From: Erythrobacter sp. Alg231-14
GTDB taxonomy: Bacteria > Pseudomonadota > Alphaproteobacteria > Sphingomonadales > Sphingomonadaceae
Length of the DNA stretch: 64,000 nt
Direction of reading: 5' to 3'
Assembly (NCBI RefSeq): GCF_900149685.1
Contig: NZ_LT702999.1
Location: 1,984,001 to 2,048,000 of the forward strand
Under the pieces are notes generated by a model. It had not been told where the DNA came from and searched no databases. It was given only the letters and a program-made list of their open reading frames with translations. Shown here piece after piece: positions 16,668 through 25,705 of this stretch. The position numbers were made by a program, and so were the translations under genes. How positions within the stretch are numbered: the first letter of the stretch is position 1; the number at the start of each line of letters is the position of its first letter.

Positions 16668-17687
16668 TTGCCCGACACTGCAAATCCGCCGCGTTATGAC
16701 GTCATCGCCATCGGCAACGCCATCGTTGATATTATCGCATCGTGCGAAGACGCCGATATCAACGATCTGGGTCTTGAGCGGGGCGGGATGACCTTGCTCG
16801 ACGCAGAGGGCGCGGACCGGCTTTATGCCGCTATGGGTCCGGCGACGGAGACATCCGGCGGTTCGGCCGCCAACACGCTCGCGGGGCTGGCTGAATTGGG
16901 CACCCAATGCGCCTTTATCGGCCAAGTTGCCGATGATCAGTTTGGCGAAGTCTTTGCCCATGACATTCGCTCTGTTGGGATCGATTTCGACACGCCGATG
17001 CGCCCAACGGATGGCAGCGATAATGAGCCGCCAACCGGCCGTTGCCTCATCTTTGTGACGCCCGATGGCGAGCGGACGATGAACACTTTCCTTGGCGCAG
17101 GTCAGTATCTGCCCGCCGCCGCACTGGATGAGGAACTGATCGCGTCCGCCGCGATCCTCTATCTCGAAGGGTATCTGTGGGACCCAGAGGAACCGCGCCG
17201 GGCCATGCGCCGGGCCATCGACGTCGCGCGCGCAGCAGGCCGCAAGGTCGCGTTCACCGCGAGCGAGAGCTTTGTGATTGACCGCCACGGCGATGATTTC
17301 CGTGCGATGATCGACGATGGCTTGATCGATATCCTTTTCGTGAACGAGAGCGAGCTGGCGACGCTGACCGGAGAGGCTGACTTTGACGCGGGCTTTGACG
17401 CGGTTGCCGCCAAAGTGCCGGTTCTGGTCGCAACGCGCGGCGAACACGGCGCGCATGCGGCGGCCGGCGGAGAGCGCGCTCAGGTCAGCGCCGAACCCGT
17501 CGCCAAGGTCGTCGATACGACCGGCGCAGGCGATCAATTCGCCGCTGGCTTCCTGTCCGGCCATGCCAAGGGTGAGGCGATGGAGACATGCCTCAAACGC
17601 GGCGCCATCGCAGCGGCCGAGGTGATCTCACACTACGGCCCACGCCCGGCGACCGACATGCAGGCCCTTATGGCGGATAAGCTCTAA
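16668..17687 (+). CDS. PfkB-family sugar/nucleoside kinase, adenosine kinase-like
   Basis: A 339-residue ribokinase-fold kinase. The N-terminal YDVIAIGNAIVDIIA and the GGSAANTLAGLAELG substrate motif are followed by the ATP/anion-hole motif DTTGAGDQFAAGF at about residue 282, whose Asp is the catalytic base. Alphaproteobacterial proteins of this subgroup are usually labelled adenosine kinase. The start is TTG at 16668, with AGGA eight bases upstream; no ATG lies early enough to keep the first strand. It stands alone on the plus strand. Substrate is inferred. Confidence 0.9.
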   Translation: MPDTANPPRYDVIAIGNAIVDIIASCEDADINDLGLERGGMTLLDAEGADRLYAAMGPATETSGGSAANTLAGLAELGTQCAFIGQVADDQFGEVFAHDIRSVGIDFDTPMRPTDGSDNEPPTGRCLIFVTPDGERTMNTFLGAGQYLPAAALDEELIASAAILYLEGYLWDPEEPRRAMRRAIDVARAAGRKVAFTASESFVIDRHGDDFRAMIDDGLIDILFVNESELATLTGEADFDAGFDAVAAKVPVLVATRGEHGAHAAAGGERAQVSAEPVAKVVDTTGAGDQFAAGFLSGHAKGEAMETCLKRGAIAAAEVISHYGPRPATDMQALMADKL

Positions 17688-17720
17688 GCTTTGCGCAAAG
17701 CGTGCTGATAAAGTGAGACA

Positions 17721-17743
17721 TGGACCGCATGTTACACGGTCCA
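17721..17743. repeat. short inverted repeat downstream of the PfkB kinase
   Basis: TGGACCG (17721-17727) pairs with CGGTCCA (17737-17743) around a nine-base loop. There is no T-run, so it is not an intrinsic terminator; it may stabilise the 3' end of the kinase transcript or be chance. Confidence 0.35.
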
Positions 17744-17845
17744 AGGGGCTAAACCTTGCGGTCGGAATGCGAACCTTTGAGTGGGGGACTAACGGTGTGA
17801 AAGAGCGGTGCCTGCCTTAACCGCTTTGCCGCGTGTAGGAAAATT

Positions 17846-18244
17846 TCACTGCTCGGGCACGTAGTCTTCGCGCTTGAGTGAGATAATATAGTCGGCCACG
17901 AGCTCGGCTTGCTTGGCGCGTAGGTCGAAATCCATCACTTCTGGGTAATTGTGCGCATTGATCAACCACGATGACAGCGTGTCGTCGGTAAGCCCTTCGC
18001 GGTTCGCGATGGATGCAAAGCTTGGCGCGTTCGGGTTGGGCGACAAAAACGCAGGCTCCACCGAATGACAATCCGCGCATGCCGCCTCAACAAAAGCAGG
18101 CGGGTCAGGCGACCAAACGGTTGAGGCCACCAGCACCGAACCGTTGCCCGAACGGCCAGAATGGCAGGCGGATGTTGCGCTGGCGAAGATCGCAAGCGTG
18201 CTAATTGCTGTGAGGTGGGCGAGCGGGGGCAGATTTTGGATCAT
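17846..18244 (-). CDS. small exported c-type cytochrome
   Basis: A 132-residue protein with an N-terminal hydrophobic export segment (residues 8-26) and one heme-attachment motif, CADCH at residues 56-60. Met ligand candidates lie in YPEVMDFDLR. The C-terminal ELVADYIISLKR helix is typical of class I cytochromes c. A Cys in the signal region (SACHSG) might make it a lipoprotein. It stands alone and overlaps the far end of a decayed NADAR gene. Likely a periplasmic electron carrier; partner unknown. Confidence 0.85.
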   Translation of the reverse strand: MIQNLPPLAHLTAISTLAIFASATSACHSGRSGNGSVLVASTVWSPDPPAFVEAACADCHSVEPAFLSPNPNAPSFASIANREGLTDDTLSSWLINAHNYPEVMDFDLRAKQAELVADYIISLKREDYVPEQ

Positions 18245-18274
18245 GCCGCATATGAACAGGCCATTTGTTGCGCG

Positions 18275-18457
18275 TCATTGATCTTGATCAAACCCTTAGG
18301 CTTGGGCGACGATGCGTTTGTGAACCATCGGATCCGGCGTGGCCATAATCGCGGCCGCGCGGGCGGTGTCGCCAAAAAAATGCGCCTTTGCCGCCATCAT
18401 GAATTGTTCGGCGCACGCATATTGCACCCCTTAGATAAAGGGATGAGGGTTTGAAAA
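18275..18457 (-). pseudogene. NADAR-family gene remnant
   Basis: The reverse strand, read in one frame from 18457, gives FSNPHPFI, then a stop (TAA at 18431-18433), then GVQYACAEQFMMAAKAHFFG and, further on, MATPDPMVHKRIVAQA. A second stop (TAA at 18296-18298) follows, then GFDQDQ and a TGA where the family has a Trp. NADAR proteins carry FSNF..PF...G..Y...EHYMMA.KA..F and later G..V.GFD..W, in this order and spacing. So this is a NADAR domain with two internal stops, a missing N-terminus and a 3' end running into the cytochrome gene. Intact NADAR proteins act on ribosylated metabolites or ADP-ribosylated bases. Confidence 0.7.
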
Positions 18458-18516
18458 TGCCCTCGCAGATCGCGGGTCCGCTGCGCTAATATCCGGTGAA
18501 GATGAGAAGGCAATCA

Positions 18517-19785
18517 TCACCTCTCCCGCGCAACCTCTTTCCAACCGATATCGCGGCGGCAAAATCCGCTGGTAAAGTCCACCGCGTCCACCGCTTCATA
18601 GGCGCGTGCTTGCGCTTCGGTGACATTTGCCCCTTTGGCCGTGACGTTCAAAACGCGCCCGCCATTGGCGACAAGTTGGCCGTCCACGAGCTTGGTGCCT
18701 GCGTGGAAAATCTTGGCATCTGCGCTTTCAGCCTCCTTGAGGCCAATCGCGCCGCCTTTTTCCGGCGTTCCGGGATAGCCTTTGGCGGCCATCACCACGG
18801 TTAGGGCGGTTTCATCGGCGAAACCGGCGTCCACTTCGCTCAAACGCCCTTGGGCACATGCCAGCATGATCTGGACCAAATCGCCGTTCAACCGCATCAT
18901 CAACACTTGGCATTCCGGGTCGCCAAAACGGCAATTGTATTCGATCAATTGCGGGCCGGTTTTGGTCAGCATCAACCCGGCATAGAGCACGCCGGAATAG
19001 GGCATGCCTTCTGCGCGCATCGTGTCCACGGTCGGCTGGATGATCTCTTTGATGGTGCGGGCCTGCAATTCCTCGGTCAAAACGGGCGCGGGGGAATATG
19101 CGCCCATGCCGCCGGTGTTCGCGCCGACGTCCCCTTCGCCAACCTGTTTGTGATCTTGTGCCGTGCCGAACGGCATGATGGCGGTGCCGTCAGTTAGCGC
19201 GAAAAAGCTCGCCTCTTCGCCTTCAAGGAATTCTTCGATCACGACTTCGGCGCCCGCGGCGCCAAACCCGCCGCCAAACATATCGGAAAGCGCGGCCTTC
19301 GCCTCATCCAAATCTTGCGCGATGACCACGCCTTTGCCCGCGGCCAAGCCATCGGCTTTCAAAACATAAGGCGCGGTGTAGTCGGCCAATGCGGCCACCG
19401 CCTGATCCAGCGACGTCGTGCGGATATAGCCGCCAGTGGGGATGCGCGCGCGTTCGCACAGGTCCTTGGTAAAGCCTTTGCTGCCCTCCAATTGGGCGGC
19501 GGCTTTCGATGGGCCAAATGTCGGGATATTGCCGGCGCGCAAACTGTCGGCGAGGCCATCGACCAACGGGGCCTCTGGTCCGATCACAACAAGGCCGACA
19601 TCGTGCCCTTTGCAAAATTCGATCACCGCTGCATGATCGGTCATGTCAATCGCAACACAGGTCGCGTTGTCGCCAATGCCCGGATTTCCGGGGGCGGCGT
19701 AAAGTGTATCGCAGGTGGGGGATTGCGATAGCTTCCACGCTAACGCATGTTCGCGTCCACCCGACCCCAGCAACAGGACATTCAT
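18517..19785 (-). CDS. purD: phosphoribosylamine-glycine ligase
   Basis: A 422-residue GAR synthetase of de novo purine synthesis. It opens with [19 protein letters not shown], the family's standard N-terminus, so the ATG at 19785 is secure although the frame stays open to 20115. Further motifs are [18 protein letters not shown], then [15 protein letters not shown], the ATP-grasp [16 protein letters not shown], and [20 protein letters not shown] site lies about ten bases upstream. The start codon overlaps the proposed xseA start on the other strand within one CATG. Confidence 0.96.
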   Translation of the reverse strand: MNVLLLGSGGREHALAWKLSQSPTCDTLYAAPGNPGIGDNATCVAIDMTDHAAVIEFCKGHDVGLVVIGPEAPLVDGLADSLRAGNIPTFGPSKAAAQLEGSKGFTKDLCERARIPTGGYIRTTSLDQAVAALADYTAPYVLKADGLAAGKGVVIAQDLDEAKAALSDMFGGGFGAAGAEVVIEEFLEGEEASFFALTDGTAIMPFGTAQDHKQVGEGDVGANTGGMGAYSPAPVLTEELQARTIKEIIQPTVDTMRAEGMPYSGVLYAGLMLTKTGPQLIEYNCRFGDPECQVLMMRLNGDLVQIMLACAQGRLSEVDAGFADETALTVVMAAKGYPGTPEKGGAIGLKEAESADAKIFHAGTKLVDGQLVANGGRVLNVTAKGANVTEAQARAYEAVDAVDFTSGFCRRDIGWKEVARER

Positions 19786-21289
19786 GGCGCGCGCTCCTTC
19801 TTCATCCACACCGCAAGACAGGCTGTTAGCGCGCGAAAAGCAGGGCGACAACGCCGGTGCGATGTCGATCACCGAGATTTCGCAAAGTCTTAAGCGGACC
19901 GTTGAAGAACGGTTTGGATATGTGCGGCTGCGTGGGGAATTATCGGGTGTAAAACGGGCGGCCTCTGGCCATATGTATTGCGCCCTAAAAGACGACAAAG
20001 CGGTGTTGGACGGCGTGATGTGGCGCGGCAATGCCGGGCGGTTGGCATTTGTGCCCGAGGATGGGCTCGAAGTGATCGCAAGCGGCAAGCTGACGACGTA
20101 TCCGGGACGATCCAAATATCAGGTCGTGATCGACAGTTTGGAAATCGCAGGAGAAGGTGCGCTTCTCGCGCTGTTGGAAAAAACGCGGGCCCGATTGGAA
20201 GGCGAAGGTTTGTTCGCGCCGGAGCGCAAGCGGCGATTGCCCTATCTGCCGCGCACAATTGGCGTCGTTACCTCGCCCACGGGGTCGGTCATTCGCGATA
20301 TCCTGCATCGTTTGGCAGATCGTTTTCCCAGCCACGTCGTGGTGTGGCCCGTATTGGTCCAAGGGCCCGGTGCGGCGGCGCAAGTTGCGGGGGCCATCCG
20401 GGGGTTTTCCGCGTTGGAACCTGGCGGGCCGGTGGCGCGACCCGATGTGGTGATTGTTGCGCGCGGCGGCGGGTCGATCGAAGATTTGTGGAGCTTCAAC
20501 GAAGAAGAGGTCGTGCGCGCCATCGCCGATTGCACGATCCCCTTGATCAGCGCGGTTGGCCACGAAACCGACACGACTTTGGCCGATTACGCTGCCGATC
20601 GCCGTGCCCCGACACCCACCGCCGCGGCGGAGATGGCGGTCCCAGTGCGTGCCGATCTGGATGCGACTTTGGCCGATTTTGGCGCGCGACAACGCCGCGC
20701 AGTGCATCGCCCCGTGGAATTGGGGCGCGAACGGTTGGAGGCGCGTGTTCGGCGGATGCCCCGCGCGCAAACATTGCTGCAGCCGCAAGCGCAGCGGCTT
20801 GATGATCTGTCGGAGCGTTTGCGCCGGGGTCTGCGCGACCGGGCGGGCAAGGGTCGCGAAGAATTGGCGGGCGTGGCCACACGCCTGTCCCCGCGACTGC
20901 TGAACCGGGCGTTGGATGATGGCAAAGCGCGGTTGGTTCGCGCGCGATTGGTGCCTGCATTGGTGCAACGCCCAATGGTTGCTGCGCGCGATCGATTGGA
21001 CGCGCTGACCCGCGTCGCCAGTCAACTTCACCCGGAAAAACCGCTTGAGCGTGGTTATGCGATTGTGCGGAACACGGCAGGCACGGCGTTGACCGGCAAA
21101 ACACAAGCGGCGGAGGAAGCTGCGCTGGTGCTGCAATTCAAGGACGGCGATCTTTCCGTGGGGGTTGGCGATACCCCGCCTCCTGCCCAATCGGCACCGG
21201 TGCAACAGTCCGCCGCCGCCGCCCCAAAACCGAGCAGAAAACCGCGCCCTAAACCACCATCACCTCAGCAAGATGATTTGTTCGGATAG
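19784..21289 (+). CDS. xseA: exodeoxyribonuclease VII large subunit
   Basis: A 501-residue XseA, which with XseB degrades single-stranded DNA. An OB-fold starts about residue 27 ([20 protein letters not shown], then [17 protein letters not shown]). The catalytic core has [18 protein letters not shown] and [19 protein letters not shown], then [21 protein letters not shown] helical region and a Pro/Lys-rich tail ending QQDDLFG follow. The start is uncertain: ATG at 19784 has an AGGA upstream and overlaps the purD start on the other strand; ATG at 19862 would begin at the OB-fold. Related proteins often have 20-25 residues before the OB-fold, favouring 19784. Confidence 0.94.
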   Translation: MARAPSSSTPQDRLLAREKQGDNAGAMSITEISQSLKRTVEERFGYVRLRGELSGVKRAASGHMYCALKDDKAVLDGVMWRGNAGRLAFVPEDGLEVIASGKLTTYPGRSKYQVVIDSLEIAGEGALLALLEKTRARLEGEGLFAPERKRRLPYLPRTIGVVTSPTGSVIRDILHRLADRFPSHVVVWPVLVQGPGAAAQVAGAIRGFSALEPGGPVARPDVVIVARGGGSIEDLWSFNEEEVVRAIADCTIPLISAVGHETDTTLADYAADRRAPTPTAAAEMAVPVRADLDATLADFGARQRRAVHRPVELGRERLEARVRRMPRAQTLLQPQAQRLDDLSERLRRGLRDRAGKGREELAGVATRLSPRLLNRALDDGKARLVRARLVPALVQRPMVAARDRLDALTRVASQLHPEKPLERGYAIVRNTAGTALTGKTQAAEEAALVLQFKDGDLSVGVGDTPPPAQSAPVQQSAAAAPKPSRKPRPKPPSPQQDDLFG

Positions 21290-21312
21290 GCTTTCGTGTT
21301 AGGGAAGCAATC

Positions 21313-21516
21313 ATGTTGATGTCGACCAGCGATAAAGCCGCCAAACTCTATTATGGCCCCTCCAGCTTTCGGGTTTTGCGCCCGGGGCAACACGTGTTGT
21401 GCGCCGTTTCTGGCGAAGCGATCCCCTTGGAAGAATTGCGCTATTGGAGCGCGGATCACCAAGAGGCGTATGCTTCGTGTGAGATTGCGACGCGCCGCCT
21501 TCTCGATCTAGGGTGA
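21313..21516 (+). CDS. DUF2093 small protein
   Basis: A 67-residue protein of the DUF2093 family, found mainly in alphaproteobacteria and of unknown function. It has the family core YYGPSSFRVLRPGQHVLCAV, then GEAIPLEELRYWS and the closing EAYASCEIATRR. Two cysteines (about residues 38 and 58) are conserved-looking. It lies 23 bases after xseA on the same strand, a common pairing, and its stop overlaps the start of the M23 peptidase. Confidence 0.9.
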   Translation: MLMSTSDKAAKLYYGPSSFRVLRPGQHVLCAVSGEAIPLEELRYWSADHQEAYASCEIATRRLLDLG

Positions 21517-22481
21517 TGGGCCGCCTCATGAGCTGGGCTGTTCTGGTTCCGCCGGCATTCGCCATCGCCGCTTTGACGAGCTGTGTCGGAAGCGGTTCCG
21601 CTGCGCCAGAAACTGAATCGGCGGTCGAAGACACCGCCGAAACCGCAACCGACACCGGGCAGACCATCGCGGCGGAGGCCACTTTGCCAGCGCCACCCGA
21701 ACCGGCGCCGCCTGCTGTCCCGGCTCTGGTGGAATTCGCGTATAGTGGAGAGATGACCCAAGGCGGGTACATCCGTGGCCGTGCGCCCGACACCACGGTT
21801 CAGGCGTCTTTGGGCGAACAATCCATCGACATTGCCGAAGACGGGACATTCTTTGCCGCGTTCGACCGCGACAGCCCCGGCACACTCGCCCTTTCTGCGA
21901 CATTGGCCAACGGTCAAATCGTCCGCGAGAATCTGACCATTAGCCCACGCGATTGGCAGATCGAACGAGTGAATGTGGCGCGGCGTCCGGGCGGGGCAAG
22001 CGCCGCCTTTATGGCGCGCCGACGGCCCGAATTGAACGCCATCGTTGAATCGCGGGCTCAACAAACGGGGGCAACCGGTTGGAGTCAGGATTTCATCTGG
22101 CCGGTCAAAGGCAGGATTTCCGGCCGTTTTGGTCGCCAACGCATCTATCGCGGCGAACCGGGCAGCTATCACGGCGGCATCGATATCGCGCCGGGCAACG
22201 GTGTGCCATTTGTCGCGCCTGCCGATGGTGTGGTCGTGTTGGCGCGGACCGGTTTTAGCCTTGAGGGCGGATTGATCATCATCGATCACGGCCAAGGGCT
22301 CAACAGCGCGTTTTTGCATGCCAGCCGGATCGTTGTCGAAGAAGGGCAATCGGTCACCCAGGGCCAGCATATTGGCAATGTCGGATCGACAGGTCGCGCG
22401 ACCGGCCCGCATTTGCATTGGGGTTTGAAATGGAAAGCGGCGCGATTGGATCCGCTGCTTTTCGTGGGCCCTATGAATTGA
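21516..22481 (+). CDS. M23-family (LytM) peptidoglycan peptidase, lipoprotein
   Basis: A 321-residue envelope protein. Its start ATG overlaps the stop of the DUF2093 gene. A lipoprotein signal ends at LTSC (about residue 24). A Pro/Ala/Glu-rich linker leads to a beta domain. The M23 domain follows from about residue 195: GRISGRFGRQRIY, then SYHGGIDIAPGNG carrying the first zinc ligands (H...D), and GPHLHWGL with the HxH pair. It probably cuts peptide cross-links in the cell wall. All the catalytic residues seem present. Confidence 0.93.
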   Translation: MGRLMSWAVLVPPAFAIAALTSCVGSGSAAPETESAVEDTAETATDTGQTIAAEATLPAPPEPAPPAVPALVEFAYSGEMTQGGYIRGRAPDTTVQASLGEQSIDIAEDGTFFAAFDRDSPGTLALSATLANGQIVRENLTISPRDWQIERVNVARRPGGASAAFMARRRPELNAIVESRAQQTGATGWSQDFIWPVKGRISGRFGRQRIYRGEPGSYHGGIDIAPGNGVPFVAPADGVVVLARTGFSLEGGLIIIDHGQGLNSAFLHASRIVVEEGQSVTQGQHIGNVGSTGRATGPHLHWGLKWKAARLDPLLFVGPMN

Positions 22482-22509
22482 GTTTAGCCAAGAGGTCCGG
22501 TCGGACCGA

Positions 22510-23562
22510 TTGCACCCGTCGCGGTCAAGGGGCCTTGCCATCTATCGCCGTCTAACCCTTGTTTGCGTGATTGCTCTGGGCCTTGCTCCGGGGACATTTC
22601 TGCGCACCTCGATCGATCCCAATCCGCAAGAGATCGTCATCACACTGACCGCATTGAGCAACAGCGACGCTGTGCGTGATGGCGTCCGGGGGGATTTGCA
22701 GGTTTCGGGCGTCTGGGAAATCACCGCCACGCATCCGTTCTTTGGCGGGTTTTCAGCTCTGGTAGATACCAGCAATGGTGCAGGGGAGATGGGTTTGTTG
22801 GCGGGCAGCGATCGCGGATGGTCGCTTGATATTCCTATTCAATCGGGTGAACCGACACAGGGCGGCATGCAATTTGTCTATTTCGCCCAGCGGCGCGATT
22901 CCTTCTTAGAAATGGTCGATCTAGAAGCGATGGCCCGCGATCCCGAAACGGGAACTTTGTGGACCACCTATGAAGGGTTCAACGCGGTTCAACGCGATAT
23001 GTTGGACGGGACCAGCACGCGCCGCGCGCCCGCCGAAATGCGCCGGTGGAGCGCCAATTCCGGGCCTGAGGCGATGGCGAGATTGGATGATGGGTCGTTC
23101 ATCATTCTAGCCGAAGCGCCAGAGGGTATCGGACGCACGGACCGGCCGGGCCTGTTGTTTGCCGGCGATCCAATCAACGAAGGCGCACCCACCCAATTCA
23201 GAATTTCCACGCCGCCCAAATATTCGCCGGTGGATGCGACCGCTTTGCCCGATGGATCGGTTTTGATCCTATTGCGCCGGGTGCAGATCAACGTGCCCGC
23301 CGATTTTGACGCGGCGATCATGCGCGCCGATCCGGCAACGATAGAACCCGGCGGCGTGTGGACCGGCGATATTATCACCTATCTCGATGGGCCGTTATTT
23401 GGAGAGAATTTCGAAGGGATCGCCTTTGTCAAAGACACAAGCGAGGGCGCAGAAGACGGTTCTGGCGCGATCTACTTGATCAGTGATGACAATCTGTCGA
23501 TGTTTCAACGCAGCCTTCTGGTGCGGTTCGATTGGCCCGGGGACATCGACGCCGTCAATTGA
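22510..23562 (+). CDS. phytase-like esterase family protein
   Basis: A 350-residue exported protein of the esterase-like/phytase beta-propeller family. An N-terminal hydrophobic segment (about residues 14-30) is a signal or anchor. Typical blocks are MVDLEAMARDPETGTLWTTY, then NSGPEAMARLDDGSFIILAE and near the end GENFEGIAFVKD and IYLISDDN, which supply acidic metal-binding positions. The start is a TTG at 22510 with AGAGG about 14 bases upstream; a later GTG start is possible. The activity of these proteins is mostly unproven. Confidence 0.82.
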   Translation: MHPSRSRGLAIYRRLTLVCVIALGLAPGTFLRTSIDPNPQEIVITLTALSNSDAVRDGVRGDLQVSGVWEITATHPFFGGFSALVDTSNGAGEMGLLAGSDRGWSLDIPIQSGEPTQGGMQFVYFAQRRDSFLEMVDLEAMARDPETGTLWTTYEGFNAVQRDMLDGTSTRRAPAEMRRWSANSGPEAMARLDDGSFIILAEAPEGIGRTDRPGLLFAGDPINEGAPTQFRISTPPKYSPVDATALPDGSVLILLRRVQINVPADFDAAIMRADPATIEPGGVWTGDIITYLDGPLFGENFEGIAFVKDTSEGAEDGSGAIYLISDDNLSMFQRSLLVRFDWPGDIDAVN

Positions 23563-23593
23563 TACACCCACGCGGTGCATTGATCGCGCACAC

Positions 23594-23639
23594 AAAAAGG
23601 GCGCGCGAAAATCAACGCACGCCCTTTTTGTTAAAGCAG
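23594..23639. terminator. bidirectional intrinsic terminator
   Basis: AAAAAGGGCGCGCG (from 23594) pairs with CGCACGCCCTTTTT (to 23639), with an A-run on one side and a T-run on the other, so it reads as a terminator on both strands. It lies between the convergent phytase-like gene and rpmB. Confidence 0.9.
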
Positions 23640-23669
23640 CAGCCCGGCCAAAGCCCGGCGCGCCAAAAT

Positions 23670-23957
23670 TTAGGCAGCAGCCGTGGCTTTCTTCAGCTCA
23701 CGCTTCACTTTCAAAGCGCGATCAGAAAGCTTCTCGTCTTTGGTTTTGAGCAACCAATTGTCGAGACCGCCATTGTGTTCAACCGAACGCAGGCCATTGG
23801 TCGACACGCGGAAGCGGAAGCTGCGATCCAGCTTTTCGCTGAGCAAGGTGACTTTCTGCAGGTTGGGCAGGAAGACGCGCTTGGTCTTGTTGTTGGCGTG
23901 GCTCACATTGTGGCCGACTTGGCGACCTTTGCCGGTCAGTTCGCAAATCCGCGACAT
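23670..23957 (-). CDS. rpmB: 50S ribosomal protein L28
   Basis: A 95-residue bL28 of the large ribosomal subunit. It begins [20 protein letters not shown] and continues [16 protein letters not shown], then [21 protein letters not shown]. The frame is open upstream to 24053, but the ATG at 23957 is preceded by GAGAG and matches the family start. It lacks the zinc-binding cysteine set of some L28 forms; only Cys5 is present. It ends at the shared terminator at 23594-23639. Confidence 0.97.
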   Translation of the reverse strand: MSRICELTGKGRQVGHNVSHANNKTKRVFLPNLQKVTLLSEKLDRSFRFRVSTNGLRSVEHNGGLDNWLLKTKDEKLSDRALKVKRELKKATAAA

Positions 23958-24121
23958 GATATCTCTCGTTTGTTCAAAGTGGCGGGTCAAAGTCAAACAC
24001 GCCCGCTTTACAAAAGCGGGCCTATTGCTCGGTTTTCCCGGGAAGCGCGCCACATATCCACCGATACCCGAATCGTCAAGCAGAGTTGCACTGTGTCCGG
24101 CTCCCCGGTAGCGCGGGACCT

Positions 24122-24577
24122 ATGACCCAATGGCCAATCCCCGCCCCAATGCAAGCCGCATTGGATGCTGCGCATGCCGCCGCGAATGCAGGCGAGGTGC
24201 CGGTTGGGGCTGTGGTTGTGCGCGGAGATGCAGTGATTGCGGTCGCCGCCAACGCCACACGATCACCCCCTGATCCCACAGGCCATGCAGAGATTCGCGC
24301 GCTGAGAATGGCAGCGGAGACGCTGGGCCAGGACCGTTTGTTGGATTGCGATTTATACGTGACGTTGGAGCCATGCGCGATGTGCGCGGGTGCAATCTCT
24401 CACGCCCGGATCGCGCGGCTGTATTACGCGGCGAGCGATGCGAAAGGCGGCGCGGTCGAACACGGCGCACGCGTGTTTGAACAAGAACAATGCCTGCACC
24501 GGCCAGAGGTGTATTCCGGCATGGGTGAGGCCGAAGCGGCGGATATGTTGCGCGCCTTTTTTAAGGAGCGGCGGTAA
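24122..24577 (+). CDS. tadA: TadA-like nucleoside deaminase
   Basis: A 151-residue cytidine/deoxycytidylate deaminase-fold enzyme, most like tRNA adenosine deaminase TadA, which makes inosine at the wobble base of tRNA-Arg(ACG). Zinc ligands and the catalytic Glu are in HAE (55-57) and PCAMC (84-88). MQAALDAAHAAANAGEVPVG and a C-terminal AEAADMLRAFFKERR helix complete the family pattern. I start at ATG 24122; the open frame reaches back to 24086. It is followed 16 bases later by the EthD gene. Confidence 0.92.
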   Translation: MTQWPIPAPMQAALDAAHAAANAGEVPVGAVVVRGDAVIAVAANATRSPPDPTGHAEIRALRMAAETLGQDRLLDCDLYVTLEPCAMCAGAISHARIARLYYAASDAKGGAVEHGARVFEQEQCLHRPEVYSGMGEAEAADMLRAFFKERR

Positions 24578-24593
24578 AAATGGGACGCGAACT

Positions 24594-24974
24594 GTGATCA
24601 AATTGATATTCTGCTTACGCCGTAAAGAAGGCATGAGCGTTGCTGAATTTCAGTGCTACTGGTCCCAAACGCACGCGCCGTTGGTTGCGCGGCATAAGGA
24701 CGTTTTGGGCATTCGACGCTATGTCCAATCCCACAGCCGTGAAAGCGCGCTAAGCGTGATGATTGGCGCATCGCGTCAAGGCGATGCCAAGGAACCCGCA
24801 GCTCCCTATGATGGTGTCGCAGAGCTTTGGTATGACAGCATCGAAGCGATGACAGCCAATGCAGACAATCCCGACGTGAAAGCCGCGGGTAAGGCGCTTT
24901 TGGATGATGAGGCGAAATTTATCGATTTGGCCAATTCCCCGATCTTTCTGTCCGAGGAAATCGAAGTTATCTGA
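24594..24974 (+). CDS. EthD-domain protein
   Basis: A 126-residue ferredoxin-like alpha/beta-barrel protein of the EthD family. Family marks are the opening IKLIFCLRRKEGMSVAEFQC, then YWSQTHAPLVARHKDVLGIR, and a C-terminal FIDLANSPIFLSEE. Start is GTG at 24594 with GGGACG about ten bases upstream; the frame itself is open further but overlaps tadA. EthD proteins occur in degradation and polyketide pathways, often without a proven reaction. No pathway neighbours are seen here. Confidence 0.85.
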   Translation: MIKLIFCLRRKEGMSVAEFQCYWSQTHAPLVARHKDVLGIRRYVQSHSRESALSVMIGASRQGDAKEPAAPYDGVAELWYDSIEAMTANADNPDVKAAGKALLDDEAKFIDLANSPIFLSEEIEVI

Positions 24975-24991
24975 CCGTCGCCGACGTTGTT

Positions 24992-25705
24992 CTAAAGCCC
25001 CCGCCAAATCCGCGCCCGCGTCCCGTCTCGCGCGCCGTACCGGCGGTCATCGCAGCGGGCCGGGCGGAAACGGCGTCCGTAACACAGGCGGATTTCCTCC
25101 AGCCAGCCATCACGGTTTAACTTCACGCCGATTTGCGACGGGCTCCACCCGCCGTTGGCGTCGGCGAAGGCTTGGCGGATGCGGCCTGCGGTGAGGCCAT
25201 CTTCGCGGCTGATCCGGTCATAATCGGGAATGCGCAAGCTGTCCCACAGGATGCGTGTGACGGCGAAATAGGTTTCGGGGCGGCGCGTCATGCAACTGCC
25301 GTGTTTTGCCCATTGGCGCGCGATCAGGCGGGCGGATGGCATCATGCACATGTTTTGTCGCACCTCGCGCGGGGTGAGGGCATTGTCCGACCCGCACCAT
25401 TGCGGCCATGTCCGGCTACCCTGAGGCCACAGACCATGCACCACTAGGCCAAAGCGGCCATTGTCACCGGAACATTGCGCGGCGTGCGAGCGATTGTCTT
25501 GGCGGGTGCGGCAAAAGGCGGGCGACCAGCTTAGCGCCATGGTGTAGCCGGTGATCGGCACGACGCGAGGGCGTTGATCGGGCGAAACGCGCGGGACGCT
25601 GCTAATTTGCGGCGCGCGGCATTGGTACGCTTGGGCGTTGGCGGTCGTGGGGGTGAGTGCCGAGGCAAGCGCTGCGGCTGCCATGAGGCTAAGCAAATGT
25701 TTCAG
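24992..25705 (-). CDS. exported RNase T2-family protein with altered active site
   Basis: About 237 residues. After the signal peptide (KHLLSLMAAAALASALTPTT, cut near ANA-QA) the RNase T2 motif I is complete (FGLVVHGLWPQG). Motif II reads IARQWAKHGSC; the family usually has HEWxKHGxC, so the His and Glu before Trp are Arg and Gln here, while Lys and the second His are kept. Multiple cysteines fit an oxidised periplasmic fold. The best ribosome site, GAGGAGG, sits six bases before a CTG at 25705; TTG at 25696 and ATG at 25684 are alternatives, the last losing the basic part of the signal. Confidence 0.82.
   Translation of the reverse strand: MKHLLSLMAAAALASALTPTTANAQAYQCRAPQISSVPRVSPDQRPRVVPITGYTMALSWSPAFCRTRQDNRSHAAQCSGDNGRFGLVVHGLWPQGSRTWPQWCGSDNALTPREVRQNMCMMPSARLIARQWAKHGSCMTRRPETYFAVTRILWDSLRIPDYDRISREDGLTAGRIRQAFADANGGWSPSQIGVKLNRDGWLEEIRLCYGRRFRPARCDDRRYGARDGTRARIWRGL

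Noticed and set aside
18161..18454. Plus-strand frame of 97 codons in the purD-cytochrome gap
   Set aside because: It runs antisense to the cytochrome start and to the NADAR remnant and has no recognisable motif or ribosome site.
19985..21205. A 406-codon minus-strand frame opposite xseA
   Set aside because: Composition is His/Arg/Gln-rich without any motif; it is the shadow of xseA.
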